Source: Oceanobacillus arenosus (GTDB lineage Bacteria > Bacillota > Bacilli > Bacillales > Amphibacillaceae). Taken from it: a DNA stretch of 47,052 nt. Position 1 is the stretch's first letter; each line of letters opens with the position of its first letter. The stretch is taken from assembly GCF_003369575.1 (NCBI RefSeq), contig NZ_PIOC01000025.1:7799-54850 (forward strand), given 5' to 3'. The notes below the pieces were generated by a model. The model saw only the letters and a list, made by a program, of their open reading frames with translations. It did no database searches and was not told the DNA's origin. This document shows positions 16,886 through 26,631 of this stretch, piece after piece. Made by a program: the position numbers and the translations under genes.

Positions 16886-18301
16886 TTATGATAAAAATCT
16901 TTTCTTCACTTCTTTTCCGCCATACATATAAACTACCTTCCGATCCTCGACCACCGTTTCTATATGCACCGATCTCCCCCAAAGCTGATGAACATATGGG
17001 AGTACATTTTCCAAATAGCGAAGGTCAAGCTCTGTTCCTTCATACCCATGCATTAAATATAATTCTCCATTTCTAGCATAGTCCCCGTTATCCACGACAA
17101 TATATGGGAATCCACCATTTACCCGCATTGAGACCAATTGATTACGTACCTGCTCATAATCCTTCTGTGTTATTCGATAGTCCCTGCCTTTTTTTTCAAA
17201 TAAATATAAATCCTCGCGCTGCACTAATTCCTTCGTTAAATAGTTTCGAATAAAGGAAATATCCGATTCAATTTCACGCACCTCAAAAATTTTCTCTCTC
17301 CCTGTATTTGGCTTATAGCCTAGCCGCTTCATCTCTTCTGTGGGATTATTATACCTCTCCTCAATATCCTCAAAGATTTTAATGCCGAGATAGTACGGAT
17401 TTATTGACGTTCTAGAAGGCTGAACAACTCCAGCATTTAGCTTAGAAAACTCGATTGTTTCATCCGTAGTTAGATCCATTTCCCTTAAGATTCGTTGATG
17501 CCAATAGGAAGCCCAGCCCTCATTCATAATTTTTGTTTCCAGCTGTGGCCAGAAGTAAAGCATCTCTTCTCGCATCATCGTTAAAATATCACGCTGCCAA
17601 TCCTCTAATTCGCGACTATGTTGTTCAATAAACAGTAATAAATCCTTTTCCGGCCGCGGTGGAAATTTCTTATCCTTCTTAGCTGTTCGCTTTTTCCTTT
17701 CCACTGGCTTCTCACCGATATTCCATAAATCATCGTAAACCGTCTTGCGAGTCGTGATTTCCTCCTCTTCATCTTCTTCCACATTTTGTGGCAGCTTCGA
17801 TTTTATAATGGATGGGTCGATATGCTCCTGTATCGAAAGAATTGCATCTAAGAATTTTTCTACTTCATCCTTGCCATACGTCATTTCATAATCCGCAATC
17901 CGTTCCGCTGTTGCGGTCATACTCTCTACCATATCGCGCCTCGTGTTGGAGAACCGAACATTATTTTTGAAAAAATCGCAATGCGCAAGTACATGAGCGA
18001 TAATTAATTTGTTCTGGATTAACGTATTCGTATTCAGTAAAAATGCGTAACATGGATCAGAATTAATGACTAGCTCATATATTTGACTAAGTCCCAAATC
18101 ATACTGTAGTTTCATTCGGTGAAATTGTTTACCAAAGCTCCAATGGGTAAACCGTGTCGGCATGCCGTATGCGCCAAAGGTGTAAATAATATCAGCCGGA
18201 CAAATTTCATAACGCATTGGGTAAAAGTCTAGCCCAAATCCAGAGGCAATTTCCGTGATTTCTTCGATCGAACGACTTAGCTCCTTTGTTGTCGTCAACA
18301 A
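16886..18301 (-). CDS. spoVR: SpoVR family protein
   Basis: A 471-residue protein of the SpoVR family, needed for proper spore cortex formation in B. subtilis; biochemical activity unknown. Diagnostic stretches are [20 protein letters not shown] near the N-terminus, [13 protein letters not shown], and [13 protein letters not shown] in the middle. The E..HWSFGK and H..H-type residues ([10 protein letters not shown]) could bind metal. Length is about that of the B. subtilis protein. It starts at one of two tandem TTG codons (18301 or 18298) following AGGAGGGATTA. SpoVR, YhbH (DUF444) and PrkA form a conserved trio across bacteria (ycgB, yeaH and yeaG in E. coli). Here all three are on the minus strand, but spoVR is separated from yhbH by a small opposite-strand gene. 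Confidence 0.95.
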   Translation of the reverse strand: MLTTTKELSRSIEEITEIASGFGLDFYPMRYEICPADIIYTFGAYGMPTRFTHWSFGKQFHRMKLQYDLGLSQIYELVINSDPCYAFLLNTNTLIQNKLIIAHVLAHCDFFKNNVRFSNTRRDMVESMTATAERIADYEMTYGKDEVEKFLDAILSIQEHIDPSIIKSKLPQNVEEDEEEEITTRKTVYDDLWNIGEKPVERKKRTAKKDKKFPPRPEKDLLLFIEQHSRELEDWQRDILTMMREEMLYFWPQLETKIMNEGWASYWHQRILREMDLTTDETIEFSKLNAGVVQPSRTSINPYYLGIKIFEDIEERYNNPTEEMKRLGYKPNTGREKIFEVREIESDISFIRNYLTKELVQREDLYLFEKKGRDYRITQKDYEQVRNQLVSMRVNGGFPYIVVDNGDYARNGELYLMHGYEGTELDLRYLENVLPYVHQLWGRSVHIETVVEDRKVVYMYGGKEVKKRFLS

Positions 18302-18487
18302 TAATCCCTCCTATTGTCCTTTTTATAGTTTATGATAGAAGCTGGATTTCATGAACAAGGAAGTTCCAAGTATAATCAATTGTGGAATTTTGTTTTAGCC
18401 AATCCGTATGAATTCACCTGTAATAGGAGAGCTTATTACTATAATAAATAATATCCGCTATTAACAGTTATCTAGGGAGGAGTTCTC

Positions 18488-18850
18488 ATGGACTATCACT
18501 TTTTATCCATTGAAGAATTTAATGCACTATTGAACCAATGGCAAGGACAAACAATTAAGATTATCAAGCACGAACTAGATGATCTTGATGAAACATTGAT
18601 TGATTTAAATACAATCTCATATTCGACAAACCATAGAAGAATCGATGAGTATGAACCGCTTCATTCATTACGATTAAATGGTGGTGGAGCAATTGAAACG
18701 GAAACGGATAATTTCCAGTCACTTCCACAATCAATGTATGAAATACCACTTGAAGATTACGCACTGTATGAGTTTGATGGTACACAGTTCATCCTGAGCA
18801 CAGCTAGAGGTGTGTATACAATAGAGTTAGTAAGTAAAGGTATGGAGTAG
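18488..18850 (+). CDS. Hypothetical protein, 120 residues
   Basis: A soluble, acidic protein (MDYHFLSIEEFNALLNQWQG at the start) with alternating beta-type segments such as GQTIKIIKHELDDLDETLID and QFILSTARGVYTIELVSKG at the end. I do not recognise the family. It is well supported as a gene: ATG 18488 follows GGGAGGAG by seven bases, and the codon pattern is like that of its neighbours. It is the only plus-strand gene between spoVR and yhbH and is therefore transcribed separately from them. A TATAAT-like box lies near 18440, but no convincing -35 is paired with it. No signal peptide, Cys or membrane segment. Confidence 0.75.
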   Translation: MDYHFLSIEEFNALLNQWQGQTIKIIKHELDDLDETLIDLNTISYSTNHRRIDEYEPLHSLRLNGGGAIETETDNFQSLPQSMYEIPLEDYALYEFDGTQFILSTARGVYTIELVSKGME

Positions 18851-19002
18851 TGGACTTCCTGTGTGGTGCCCCAGATCTTGAGAGTAACGATTTTCTGCAA
18901 ACATAATAGCAATCATATACTAAGGTAAAGTGGTATTAGAAGTCTCGCTCATGCCGGTGGAATTAAAATGAGAGAATCTCTATACCTTCCTATCCAATAA
19001 GA

Positions 19003-19026
19003 AGAAAAACCCCATAATTAGGGGTT
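19003..19026 (-). terminator. Terminator of yhbH
   Basis: Immediately after the yhbH stop: AAAACCCC, loop TAATTAT, GGGGTTTTTC on the minus strand. Symmetric, so it may also stop plus-strand transcription from the small gene at 18488. Confidence 0.85.
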
Positions 19027-20190
19027 TTAGCTGACGGTTTCCTCTTTAATGAAGAAGCTTTTCATTGCATGATATACATCACGCTTTTCCTTTAAAATAT
19101 AGTGCCGGAATTTCGGATCATCGATTGTCTTATAGGCATTCATTAATGTTGAATAACGATTATATCCGTTGACCTCGCCATAGCCAAACATTGCGGACAC
19201 ATCCATAATTTGCTTGACTAATTCGATACATCTTGGGTTGTCGGAGGTAATATTCTCTCCGTCCGAGAAATGAAAAGGATAAATATTGTAGCGTGATGGA
19301 TTATATTTTTCTTCAATAAGCTCCAATGCTTTACGATATGCTGAGGAACAAATCGTCCCCCCACTCTCCCCTTTGGAAAAGAAATCTTCTTCAGATACAA
19401 CCTTTGCTTCCGTATGATGGGCAATAAAATCTATTTCTACCGTTTCATATTTGGAACGAAGAAATTTGGTCATCCAGAAAAAGAAGCTTCTTGCCATATA
19501 TTTCTCAAACGTTCCCATCGATGCACTTGTATCCATCATTGCTAGCACAACTGCTTTTGATTCGGGTTTGACGACCTCATTCCAGGTTTTGAAACGAAGG
19601 TCATCATTATATATTGGTGTAATTCCAGGTTTTCCAGCTCGTGCATTTCTGCGGATTGCAGTTAAAATGGTCCGTTTCTTATCGATATTCCCCATTAATC
19701 CTTTATTTCGTACATCATTAAATTCAATTTTTTCTGTCGTAATTTCTGCTTGCTCTTTTTTCTGAAGATTTGGTAGCTCTAAGTCTTTGAAAAGCGCTTC
19801 CTCCACTTCAGCAATCGAAATCTCTGTTTCATAATAATCTGATCCTGCTTGATCACCTGCTTGGCGGCCCTTTCCTTGTGCACTATCGCCATCACCAGGT
19901 TCACGGGCAATGACATCCCCTACTTGGCTATCGCCATTTCCCTGACCAACCTGTTTTGATTTATCATAATTATAACGAATCTTATATTCATCTAAAGAAC
20001 GAATTGGAATTTTGATTACATCACGACCGTTTGACATAATAATACTTTCCTCACTAATGAGATCTGGTAAATTATTGCGAATAGCATCCTGTACCTTCTC
20101 TGAGTGGCGTTGTTGATCTTGATAGCCTTTGCGATGGAGAGACCAGTTTTCCTGGGAGACGACAAAATTATGTTCTTGCTTATCCTGCAC
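19027..20190 (-). CDS. yhbH: YhbH, DUF444 sporulation protein
   Basis: A 387-residue DUF444 protein. Its C-terminal half has a von Willebrand A-like fold with a MIDAS-like [15 protein letters not shown] motif; the N-terminal part is charged, with a Gly/Gln/Asp-rich linker (about residues 85-115, [11 protein letters not shown]). In B. subtilis yhbH is a sigma-E-dependent sporulation gene and the family co-occurs with PrkA kinase and SpoVR. It starts at GTG 20190 with AAAGGAGAGGGAAAA upstream. It has its own terminator just after the stop and a possible sporulation promoter near 20272-20298. Upstream, the terminator of prkA separates the two transcripts, although occasional read-through is possible. 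Confidence 0.95.
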   Translation of the reverse strand: MQDKQEHNFVVSQENWSLHRKGYQDQQRHSEKVQDAIRNNLPDLISEESIIMSNGRDVIKIPIRSLDEYKIRYNYDKSKQVGQGNGDSQVGDVIAREPGDGDSAQGKGRQAGDQAGSDYYETEISIAEVEEALFKDLELPNLQKKEQAEITTEKIEFNDVRNKGLMGNIDKKRTILTAIRRNARAGKPGITPIYNDDLRFKTWNEVVKPESKAVVLAMMDTSASMGTFEKYMARSFFFWMTKFLRSKYETVEIDFIAHHTEAKVVSEEDFFSKGESGGTICSSAYRKALELIEEKYNPSRYNIYPFHFSDGENITSDNPRCIELVKQIMDVSAMFGYGEVNGYNRYSTLMNAYKTIDDPKFRHYILKEKRDVYHAMKSFFIKEETVS

Positions 20191-20271
20191 TTTTCCCTCT
20201 CCTTTTTTGAGTGAATTTTCAGTAATATTATTTTAAATAAAAAAATTATTTTTGTGATAATTTCTTTCTTT

Positions 20272-20298
20272 ATCATATGCAACGCTATACAAGTTATT
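20272..20298 (-). promoter_or_regulatory. Candidate sporulation (sigma-E-like) promoter of yhbH
   Basis: Minus strand: AATAACT (20298-20292), a 12-base spacer, then CATATGAT (20279-20272), similar to the sigma-E -10 CATACAAT. The position, about 80 bases upstream of the start, is sensible and yhbH is sigma-E-controlled in B. subtilis. The spacing is slightly short, so this is tentative. Confidence 0.3.
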
Positions 20299-20317
20299 GC
20301 GAAATATCTCTAAATTA

Positions 20318-20356
20318 GTTAAAAAACAAGACTAACGATAGAATTAGCCTTGTTTT
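20318..20356 (-). terminator. Terminator of prkA
   Basis: AAAAAACAAG..CTAA, loop, TTAG..CTTGTTTTTT: a near-perfect stem with A-tract and T-tract on both sides, so it is bidirectional in form. It lies 70 bases after the prkA stop and upstream of yhbH. Confidence 0.85.
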
Positions 20357-20425
20357 TTAGAGAACTTCCTCCTTTACCATTCACGTGACAAGCTTGCCGA
20401 AGTCCTTTTTGTTTTTTCTCGTCAA

Positions 20426-22321
20426 TTATCGGTTTAACAAGCTACCGACATACCGGAGTAATTCATTTGCAGAAGTAGAATTATAGCCATACTCATCAAT
20501 TAATCTCGCAATGACTTCGTTAACCTTCTTAAGCTGCGATTCATCCGGTGTTTGCGATGATGTTGTAATTTTTACAACATCCTTTAGATCTGCGAATAAT
20601 TTCTTCTGAATCGCTTCTCTTAAGCGTTCATGAGAATTATAGTCAAATCGCTGTCCTTTTCGTGCAAATGCTGAAAGACGAATCAAGATTTCTTCACGGA
20701 ATGCTTTCTTCGCATTTTCAGAAATACCAATTTGTTCCTCTATCGAACGCATTAGCTTCTCGTCTGGGTTCATTTCTTCCCCTGTAAGTGGATCGCGTAG
20801 CTTATTCTTATTGCAAAATGCTTCGACATTATCTAGGTAATTATCCATCAAGCTCTTCGCCGATTCTTCATATGAATAAACAAATGCTTTTTGAACTTCC
20901 TTCTTAGCAATCTCATCGTACTCTTTCCGAGCAACTGCAATATAATTAATATATTTATCCCGGTCTTCCTTCGATATCGACGGATGTTGTTCGAGTCCAT
21001 CCTTTAAGGAACGTAACACATCAAGTGCATTGATGGATGGAACCTCTTTACGAATAATCGTCGATGAAATCCGATTGATAACATAACGCGGATCAATCCC
21101 GTCCATGCCCTCATCCGAATATTCCTTCTGCAATTCTTCCACATCAATTTTATTGAAGCCCTCGACATTTTCACCATCATATAACCGCATCTTCTTCACT
21201 AAATCAATACCCTGCTTCTTCGATTCCTTTAATCTAGTTAAAATAGAGAAAATCGCCGCAACTCTTAAGGCACGAGGTGCAATATGGACATGTGCCATAT
21301 CACTGCCTTTAATCATTTTTCCATAGATTTTTTCTTCTTCGCTTACACGTAAATTATATGGGATCGGCATGACAATAATTCGAGAATGTAGTGCTTCATT
21401 CTTTTTATTTGCGATAAAGGAACGATATTCTGATTCATTGGTGTGTGCTACAATTAGCTCATCAGCACTTATTAGAGCAAATCTTCCAGCTTTAAAATTT
21501 CCTTCCTGGGTAAGTGATAACAGGTGCCATAGAAACTTTTCATCAGACTTCAAAATCTCCTGGAACTCCATCATTCCACGGTTTGCCTTATTTAATTCCC
21601 CATCAAATCGATATGCCCTTGGGTCTGATTCTGAACCAAATTCCGCAATCGTTGAAAAGTCGATGCTACCAGTTAAATCTGCAATATCTTGTGATTTCGG
21701 ATCGGATGGACTAAAGGTTCCAATTCCTACACGTTTATCCTCTGAGAAGAAGATACGCTCAATTACAACATCTTCTATTCTCCCATTATATTCTTGGTCA
21801 AGCCTCATCGTATTTAATGGTGATAAATTCCCCTCAATCCGAATCCCATACTCCTCAAAAAATTCTCCACGTAAGTGCTGTGGTATCAAATGCAGTGGAT
21901 CTTCATGCATTGGACAGCCTTTAATCGCATAGACCGCACCTGCATCTGTTCGTGAATATTCCTCTAAGCCACGCTTTAATAGACTGACAATCGTTGATTT
22001 CCCCCCACTAACCGGACCCATCAATAATAGGATTCGCTTGCGGACATCGAGTCGCTTAGCTGCGGGGTGAAGGTATTCCTCTACTAAACGTTCAATCGCT
22101 TCTTCTAGACCAAATATTTCATTGCCAAAGAATTCATAGGCTTTCCTTCCATCCCTTTTCTTTATACCAGCATCTTTTATCATATTGAAAACGCGTGAAT
22201 GAGCAGTTTGTGCCACCTCTGGTTTATTTTTAATAATCTCTAAATAGTCCGCGAATGTGCCTTCCCATCGTAAGCGTCTTTCTTCTTCTCGATAGTTCTT
22301 TACTTTATTTAATATACTCAT
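20426..22321 (-). CDS. prkA: PrkA family serine protein kinase
   Basis: A 631-residue protein, the same length as B. subtilis PrkA. It contains an AAA+ ATPase core with Walker A MGPVSGGKST at about residues 101-110, and a C-terminal kinase-like PrkA domain (RDPLTGEEMNPDEKLMRSIE). In B. subtilis PrkA is made in the mother cell and influences sporulation through the sigma-K regulon; some work suggests protease rather than kinase activity. The start ATG at 22321 follows GGAGGGAGCTCAA. The in-frame ATG at 22336 overlaps this binding site and is rejected. It is followed by a strong terminator and then by yhbH and spoVR, the usual companions. Confidence 0.95.
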   Translation of the reverse strand: MSILNKVKNYREEERRLRWEGTFADYLEIIKNKPEVAQTAHSRVFNMIKDAGIKKRDGRKAYEFFGNEIFGLEEAIERLVEEYLHPAAKRLDVRKRILLLMGPVSGGKSTIVSLLKRGLEEYSRTDAGAVYAIKGCPMHEDPLHLIPQHLRGEFFEEYGIRIEGNLSPLNTMRLDQEYNGRIEDVVIERIFFSEDKRVGIGTFSPSDPKSQDIADLTGSIDFSTIAEFGSESDPRAYRFDGELNKANRGMMEFQEILKSDEKFLWHLLSLTQEGNFKAGRFALISADELIVAHTNESEYRSFIANKKNEALHSRIIVMPIPYNLRVSEEEKIYGKMIKGSDMAHVHIAPRALRVAAIFSILTRLKESKKQGIDLVKKMRLYDGENVEGFNKIDVEELQKEYSDEGMDGIDPRYVINRISSTIIRKEVPSINALDVLRSLKDGLEQHPSISKEDRDKYINYIAVARKEYDEIAKKEVQKAFVYSYEESAKSLMDNYLDNVEAFCNKNKLRDPLTGEEMNPDEKLMRSIEEQIGISENAKKAFREEILIRLSAFARKGQRFDYNSHERLREAIQKKLFADLKDVVKITTSSQTPDESQLKKVNEVIARLIDEYGYNSTSANELLRYVGSLLNR

Positions 22322-22595
22322 TTGAGCTCCCTCCATCTATGCAGCGATTTATATATCCTATGCAGGGACATCCCCTATCATGCTATAGAAGTTCTTAATC
22401 AATAAGTATCCCAGACAAAGTCGAACATAGTTTAAGCATTATTCCCCAGGAAATTTTATATCGAAGGTTAGATTATTTTGTCTTTTGCAATTTATATCAA
22501 CGAAGGGTTTAAAAATTTCTAATCTGTTAAGCGTAAACCTGGTGTGACTTTTACAAATGCAACTGATATATTTATAGTAAAGACGAGGTGATTAA

Positions 22596-24125
22596 ATGCA
22601 AAAAAATTATTATTCTATTATCGATATTGGTTCCAATACAATGCGACTCGTTGTATACGCACAGGATAAATCCGGTCGTTTACATGAAGTTGAAAACACA
22701 AAGGCTGTTGCGAGATTACGCAATTACCTCGAAGAAGACAATATACTGAATCAAAAGGGAATCACACGCATGGTTGACACATTGAAAAGCTTCAAAGATG
22801 TCGTCGATACATATGAGCTTAATGAGCTTGTTTGTGTAGCAACAGCAACGATTCGACAAGCGAAAAACAATCAGAAAATCAAAGAAATTGTAATGGAAGA
22901 AGTAGGATGGGAGATGCGAATTCTCTCGGAGGAGGAAGAGGCCTATTATGGTTATTTAGCCGTTGTCAATTCAACATCCATTACGGAAGGGATCACGATT
23001 GATATCGGTGGTGGTAGTACAGAGGTCACTTACTTTAAAGATCGGCTACTCGTCAACTCCCATAGTTTTCCTTTTGGTGCACTTACATTGAAGGACTTCT
23101 TAACCGGAAATAAGTCCATGGAGAAGAAACAAATTAAATTGCGTGCTTACTTACTTGAGCAATTTAACACATTGGATTGGTTAGTGGACAGGCAATTACC
23201 ATTAATCGGAATCGGTGGAAGTGCCCGCAACCTTGCACAAATCCATCAATCACGAGAAAATTATCCACTTGCTGGACTGCATCAATACCAAATGAATGAC
23301 AGTGATATTGCTGAAATCACATCGTACTTATCTTCTTTATGTGAGGAAGAACTTGGAAAGGTAGAGGGCTTATCCGACGACCGTGTTGATACGATTATTC
23401 CAGCAGCAAATGTATTTCTTTGTCTTTACCAAATGATTGATGCAACAACATTTGTACTTAGCAGGAAAGGCTTGCGTGATGGTGTATTTTACGAACAAAT
23501 GACCAACCATCTGGAATCGCCTCTCTACCCAAATGTGCTCGAGGATAGTATTGAAGATTTAGTCCATGAATACAACTTAAATGAAACGCAAATCCACCAC
23601 GTTCAATTTTTAACGAAGAAGCTACTTGAAGAGCTGCAGATTAATGGATTGGGCTCCTTAACTAGACATGATTGGGAATTACTTGATCGTGCCTGCTATG
23701 TATACAATTTAGGGCAGTACATCGATTCCGAATCAAGTGCACAACATACCTTCTATTTGCTTGCAAATCGGACAATCGACGGACTTATGCATATCGACCG
23801 CTTGAAATTAGCATTAATTGCATCCTTTAAGAACAAGACTGTATTTAATCAATTTATTGACCCTTTCCACAGCTGGTTCTTAAAAAAGGAAAGAAAAAAA
23901 CTATATACATTAGGGTCACTGCTAAAATTCACCTATTCGCTTGATGCGACAAAACGGCAAGTTGTGCAGGACTTTGATTTTGAAATGATCAAGAGCGATA
24001 CAATTAAGCTCACACTTTACTGCAACAATGACTTTAAGCCAGAAGAATACCAAGCAAATAAACAGAAGAACCATCTTGAAAAAGCACTGCAGAAAAATAT
24101 TGAGTTAAAATTTGTACTGAACTAA
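22596..24125 (+). CDS. ppx: Exopolyphosphatase, Ppx/GppA family
   Basis: A 509-residue enzyme that removes terminal phosphate from inorganic polyphosphate. It has the ASKHA phosphate-binding loops: DIGSNTMRLVVY at residues 8-19, the VATATIRQAKN region, and IDIGGGSTEVTYF around 135-147. The C-terminal ~200 residues are helical, as in long-form Ppx (HD-like). Context is strong: ppk follows on the same strand, so synthesis and breakdown of polyphosphate are encoded together. It starts at ATG 22596 with GACGAGGTGATTAA upstream. The gap to ppk has its own promoter-like sequence and a hairpin. GppA activity on pppGpp is possible in this family, but proximity to ppk favours polyphosphate. Confidence 0.93.
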   Translation: MQKNYYSIIDIGSNTMRLVVYAQDKSGRLHEVENTKAVARLRNYLEEDNILNQKGITRMVDTLKSFKDVVDTYELNELVCVATATIRQAKNNQKIKEIVMEEVGWEMRILSEEEEAYYGYLAVVNSTSITEGITIDIGGGSTEVTYFKDRLLVNSHSFPFGALTLKDFLTGNKSMEKKQIKLRAYLLEQFNTLDWLVDRQLPLIGIGGSARNLAQIHQSRENYPLAGLHQYQMNDSDIAEITSYLSSLCEEELGKVEGLSDDRVDTIIPAANVFLCLYQMIDATTFVLSRKGLRDGVFYEQMTNHLESPLYPNVLEDSIEDLVHEYNLNETQIHHVQFLTKKLLEELQINGLGSLTRHDWELLDRACYVYNLGQYIDSESSAQHTFYLLANRTIDGLMHIDRLKLALIASFKNKTVFNQFIDPFHSWFLKKERKKLYTLGSLLKFTYSLDATKRQVVQDFDFEMIKSDTIKLTLYCNNDFKPEEYQANKQKNHLEKALQKNIELKFVLN

Positions 24126-24165
24126 AATGAAAATTTACTAAAACTTAACATTCAAACGACCTTAT

Positions 24166-24195
24166 TTGACATTTTATTTAGTATAATTATATATT
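24166..24195 (+). promoter_or_regulatory. Candidate sigma-A promoter for ppk
   Basis: TTGACA (24166-24171), an 18-base spacer and TATATT (24190-24195). A TATAAT also occurs within the spacer but at the wrong distance. It lies about 165 bases before the ppk start, giving a leader long enough to hold the hairpin at 24283. Confidence 0.5.
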
Positions 24196-24282
24196 GAAGA
24201 AATATTATAATTGCATTTAAATGGAATTTTCACTAAATATTCGTTAAATAAATCGTGCCAATTCAGGTAGCACTTACTTTGG

Positions 24283-24316
24283 AAATGTTAGGTTTTAAGT
24301 CTCCTAACATTTTTAC
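24283..24316 (+). terminator. Hairpin-plus-T tract in the ppk leader
   Basis: AAATGTTAGG, loop of 10, CCTAACATTT, then TTACTT. Perfect 10-base arms with a short T-rich tail form an intrinsic-terminator-like structure. It lies about 45 bases before ppk and downstream of the candidate promoter. It may end ppx transcripts or act as an attenuator for ppk. Confidence 0.55.
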
Positions 24317-24360
24317 TTAGGTCTAACTGCCTACCAAGACAAGACAAAAGGGTGGTATGT

Positions 24361-26457
24361 ATGGCAAACACAGACATTATGCTTAACTTAGATAATCCAC
24401 AATATTATAATAATCGTGAGCTTAGCTGGCTGGCATTTAATAAGCGCGTTCTAGATGAAGCATTCGATCTTAAGAATCCCCTATTGGAACGTTTAAAATT
24501 TATTGCTATCTTCGCCTCGAACTTAGATGAATTCTTTATGGTTCGTGTTGCTGGGCTGAAGGACCAGGTTCAAGCAGATTTTAATAAACCGGAAAATAAG
24601 GCAGGACTAACTCCGAAGCAACAGTTAAATGCAATTGCGAAACAGAATCATATCCTTGTTGAAAAACAATATGAGGGATTTACCAAGCTACAGCATGCAC
24701 TTGCAGATGAGGAGATTGCCATCCTTGAAATGGATGATTTAACAGATATGGAAAAGAATACCCTCGAAGATTACTTTGACGAGCAAATTTTCCCAATATT
24801 AACACCGATGGCAATAGATGCCTACCATCCATTTCCAATGCTGCTGAATAAATCAATTAACATGGCTGTTGTATTAGAAGACACATATGAAGTCGAATTT
24901 AAAACGAGAAAAAATGCGATTGTTCAAGTGCCAGCGCTATTGGATCGGTATATTCAAATTGGCGATTCCAACCGTTATATTTTATTGGAAGATATTATTT
25001 CCCATTTTCTTTATAAATTTTTCAAAGGCTATCGTGTGCATTCCGTTACCGAATTTCGAATTACACGAAATGCGGATATGACGATTCATGAGGAAGGTGC
25101 TCGTGACCTTCTTAAAGAAATTGAAAAGGAATTGCGGAAACGCAAATGGGGTGCAGCAGTACGTCTCGAGGTTCGTGGGAAAAAATACGATGCTACAATT
25201 GTTAACTTTTTACTAAATGTACTGGAAATTCATAAGGATGACCTGTACATTATTGACGGCCCATTGGATTTAACCTTCCTATTCCGATTTTACAAGGATG
25301 CACTTGTCGACCATGAGAATTTAATCTATCAAACATTGATTCCACAGCATCCACAGGATATTGATAGTAAGGAAAGTATCTTCGAAGCTGCGGAAAAAAG
25401 AGATGTTTTTCTACATCACCCATACGAATCGTTTGGACCAGTTGTTGATTTAATAACGGAAGCCGCAGTTGACCCCGAAGTAATGGCAATTAAGCAAACA
25501 TTATATCGCGTGAGCGGACACTCCCCCATTATTAAGGGATTAAAGCAAGCGGCGGAAAATGGTAAGCAAGTTACAGTGCTAGTTGAGCTGAAGGCAAGAT
25601 TTGATGAGGAACAAAATGTGCACTGGGCAAAGGAATTAGAAAAAGCAGGATGCCATGTTATCTATGGCATGAATTTCTTAAAAACACATAGTAAAATAAC
25701 CCTAATTGTTAGAAAGAAAAAGGAAAAAATCGAGCGGTTTGTCCATTTAGGAACTGGTAATTATAATGATTCAACTGCTGATCTCTATACGGATATGGGA
25801 ATTGTAACGACGAAGCGTAAATTCGGCATTGATGCAACGAACTTCTTCAATTATTTAAGTGGCTTCACAGAAAAGCCTGAATTCAATCATCTTTCCATGG
25901 CACCATTTGATATCCGAACCGATTTCATTCGTTATGTTAATGAAGAAATCAATTTCCATCAATTACGAGGAAATGGTCATATCATTGCTAAGATGAATTC
26001 CTTAACAGACAAGGAAATTATTAGGAAATTTTACGAAGCATCTCAGGCAGGTGTGAAGATTGATTTAATTGTACGCGGAATATGTTGCTTGAAGCCTGGA
26101 ATAGAGGGCGTAAGTGAGAATATTCGTGTTCGCAGTATTGTTGGTCGTTTCCTTGAGCACAGCCGAATCTATTATTTCCACAGCAATGGGGATGAGCGGT
26201 TGTTCCTCTCTTCTGCAGATTTAATGACGAGAAACATGGCCAAGCGTGTGGAACTCATGTTCCCAATTTACGAAACATCAATTAAAAAACGGATCAGAGA
26301 AGTATTATCAATCATGCTTAACGACAATGTCAAGGCCCGTGAACAAGCAAGTGACGGAACCTATCATTATGTTGAAGCAAAACCAGGTGAAGCATTAATC
26401 GACAGCCAAATGACATTGTATGACATGGCATACAACGTATTAGAAGACGAAGAGTAA
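24361..26457 (+). CDS. ppk: Polyphosphate kinase 1
   Basis: A 698-residue enzyme that reversibly transfers the gamma-phosphate of ATP to polyphosphate. It has the four-domain PPK1 architecture: N-terminal helical domain (NRELSWLAFNKRVLDEA), head domain, and two phospholipase-D-like C-terminal domains. The autophosphorylated histidine is His443 in KTHSKI; the second conserved histidine is His600 in LEHSRIYYF. HLGTGNYND is also present. The start is ATG 24361 after GGGTGG; the in-frame GTG at 24352 overlaps that site. It is paired with ppx upstream. Polyphosphate supports stress survival and sporulation in bacilli, which fits the nearby sporulation genes. Confidence 0.97.
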   Translation: MANTDIMLNLDNPQYYNNRELSWLAFNKRVLDEAFDLKNPLLERLKFIAIFASNLDEFFMVRVAGLKDQVQADFNKPENKAGLTPKQQLNAIAKQNHILVEKQYEGFTKLQHALADEEIAILEMDDLTDMEKNTLEDYFDEQIFPILTPMAIDAYHPFPMLLNKSINMAVVLEDTYEVEFKTRKNAIVQVPALLDRYIQIGDSNRYILLEDIISHFLYKFFKGYRVHSVTEFRITRNADMTIHEEGARDLLKEIEKELRKRKWGAAVRLEVRGKKYDATIVNFLLNVLEIHKDDLYIIDGPLDLTFLFRFYKDALVDHENLIYQTLIPQHPQDIDSKESIFEAAEKRDVFLHHPYESFGPVVDLITEAAVDPEVMAIKQTLYRVSGHSPIIKGLKQAAENGKQVTVLVELKARFDEEQNVHWAKELEKAGCHVIYGMNFLKTHSKITLIVRKKKEKIERFVHLGTGNYNDSTADLYTDMGIVTTKRKFGIDATNFFNYLSGFTEKPEFNHLSMAPFDIRTDFIRYVNEEINFHQLRGNGHIIAKMNSLTDKEIIRKFYEASQAGVKIDLIVRGICCLKPGIEGVSENIRVRSIVGRFLEHSRIYYFHSNGDERLFLSSADLMTRNMAKRVELMFPIYETSIKKRIREVLSIMLNDNVKAREQASDGTYHYVEAKPGEALIDSQMTLYDMAYNVLEDEE

Positions 26458-26493
26458 GGGGTGCCTGTCCCTTCTCGGATCTTGTCAAATTTT
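26458..26493 (+). repeat. Diverged copy of the short dispersed repeat
   Basis: GGGGTGCCTGTCCCTTCTCG then GATCTTGTCAAATTTTG, directly abutting the ppk stop. It shares GGTGCCTGTC and TTGTC-AATT with the copies at 15681 and 16793. Confidence 0.4.
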
Positions 26494-26589
26494 GTTGATT
26501 GAAATTGAGAGACGTTTTGGGTGTGGGTAGGCGGATAATGGACTGGAATTGAGTAATTCCATGTCTGACATGAAAGTAATTTGAATTTT

Positions 26590-26625
26590 TTAAAACCCCC
26601 ATCAACCGTTTGATGGGGGGTTCCT
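26590..26625 (-). terminator. Terminator of the DUF2187 gene (bidirectional form)
   Basis: AACCCCC CATCAA, loop, TTGATGGGGGTT. On the minus strand it is followed by TTTTAAAAAA. It lies just after the stop at 26632 and can also serve ppk from the other side. Confidence 0.85.
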
Positions 26626-26631
26626 CTTCTA

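Noticed and set aside
22322..22336. ATG 22336 as the start of prkA
   Set aside because: It overlaps the GGAGGGAG ribosome binding site of ATG 22321, and the latter gives exactly the length of the B. subtilis protein.
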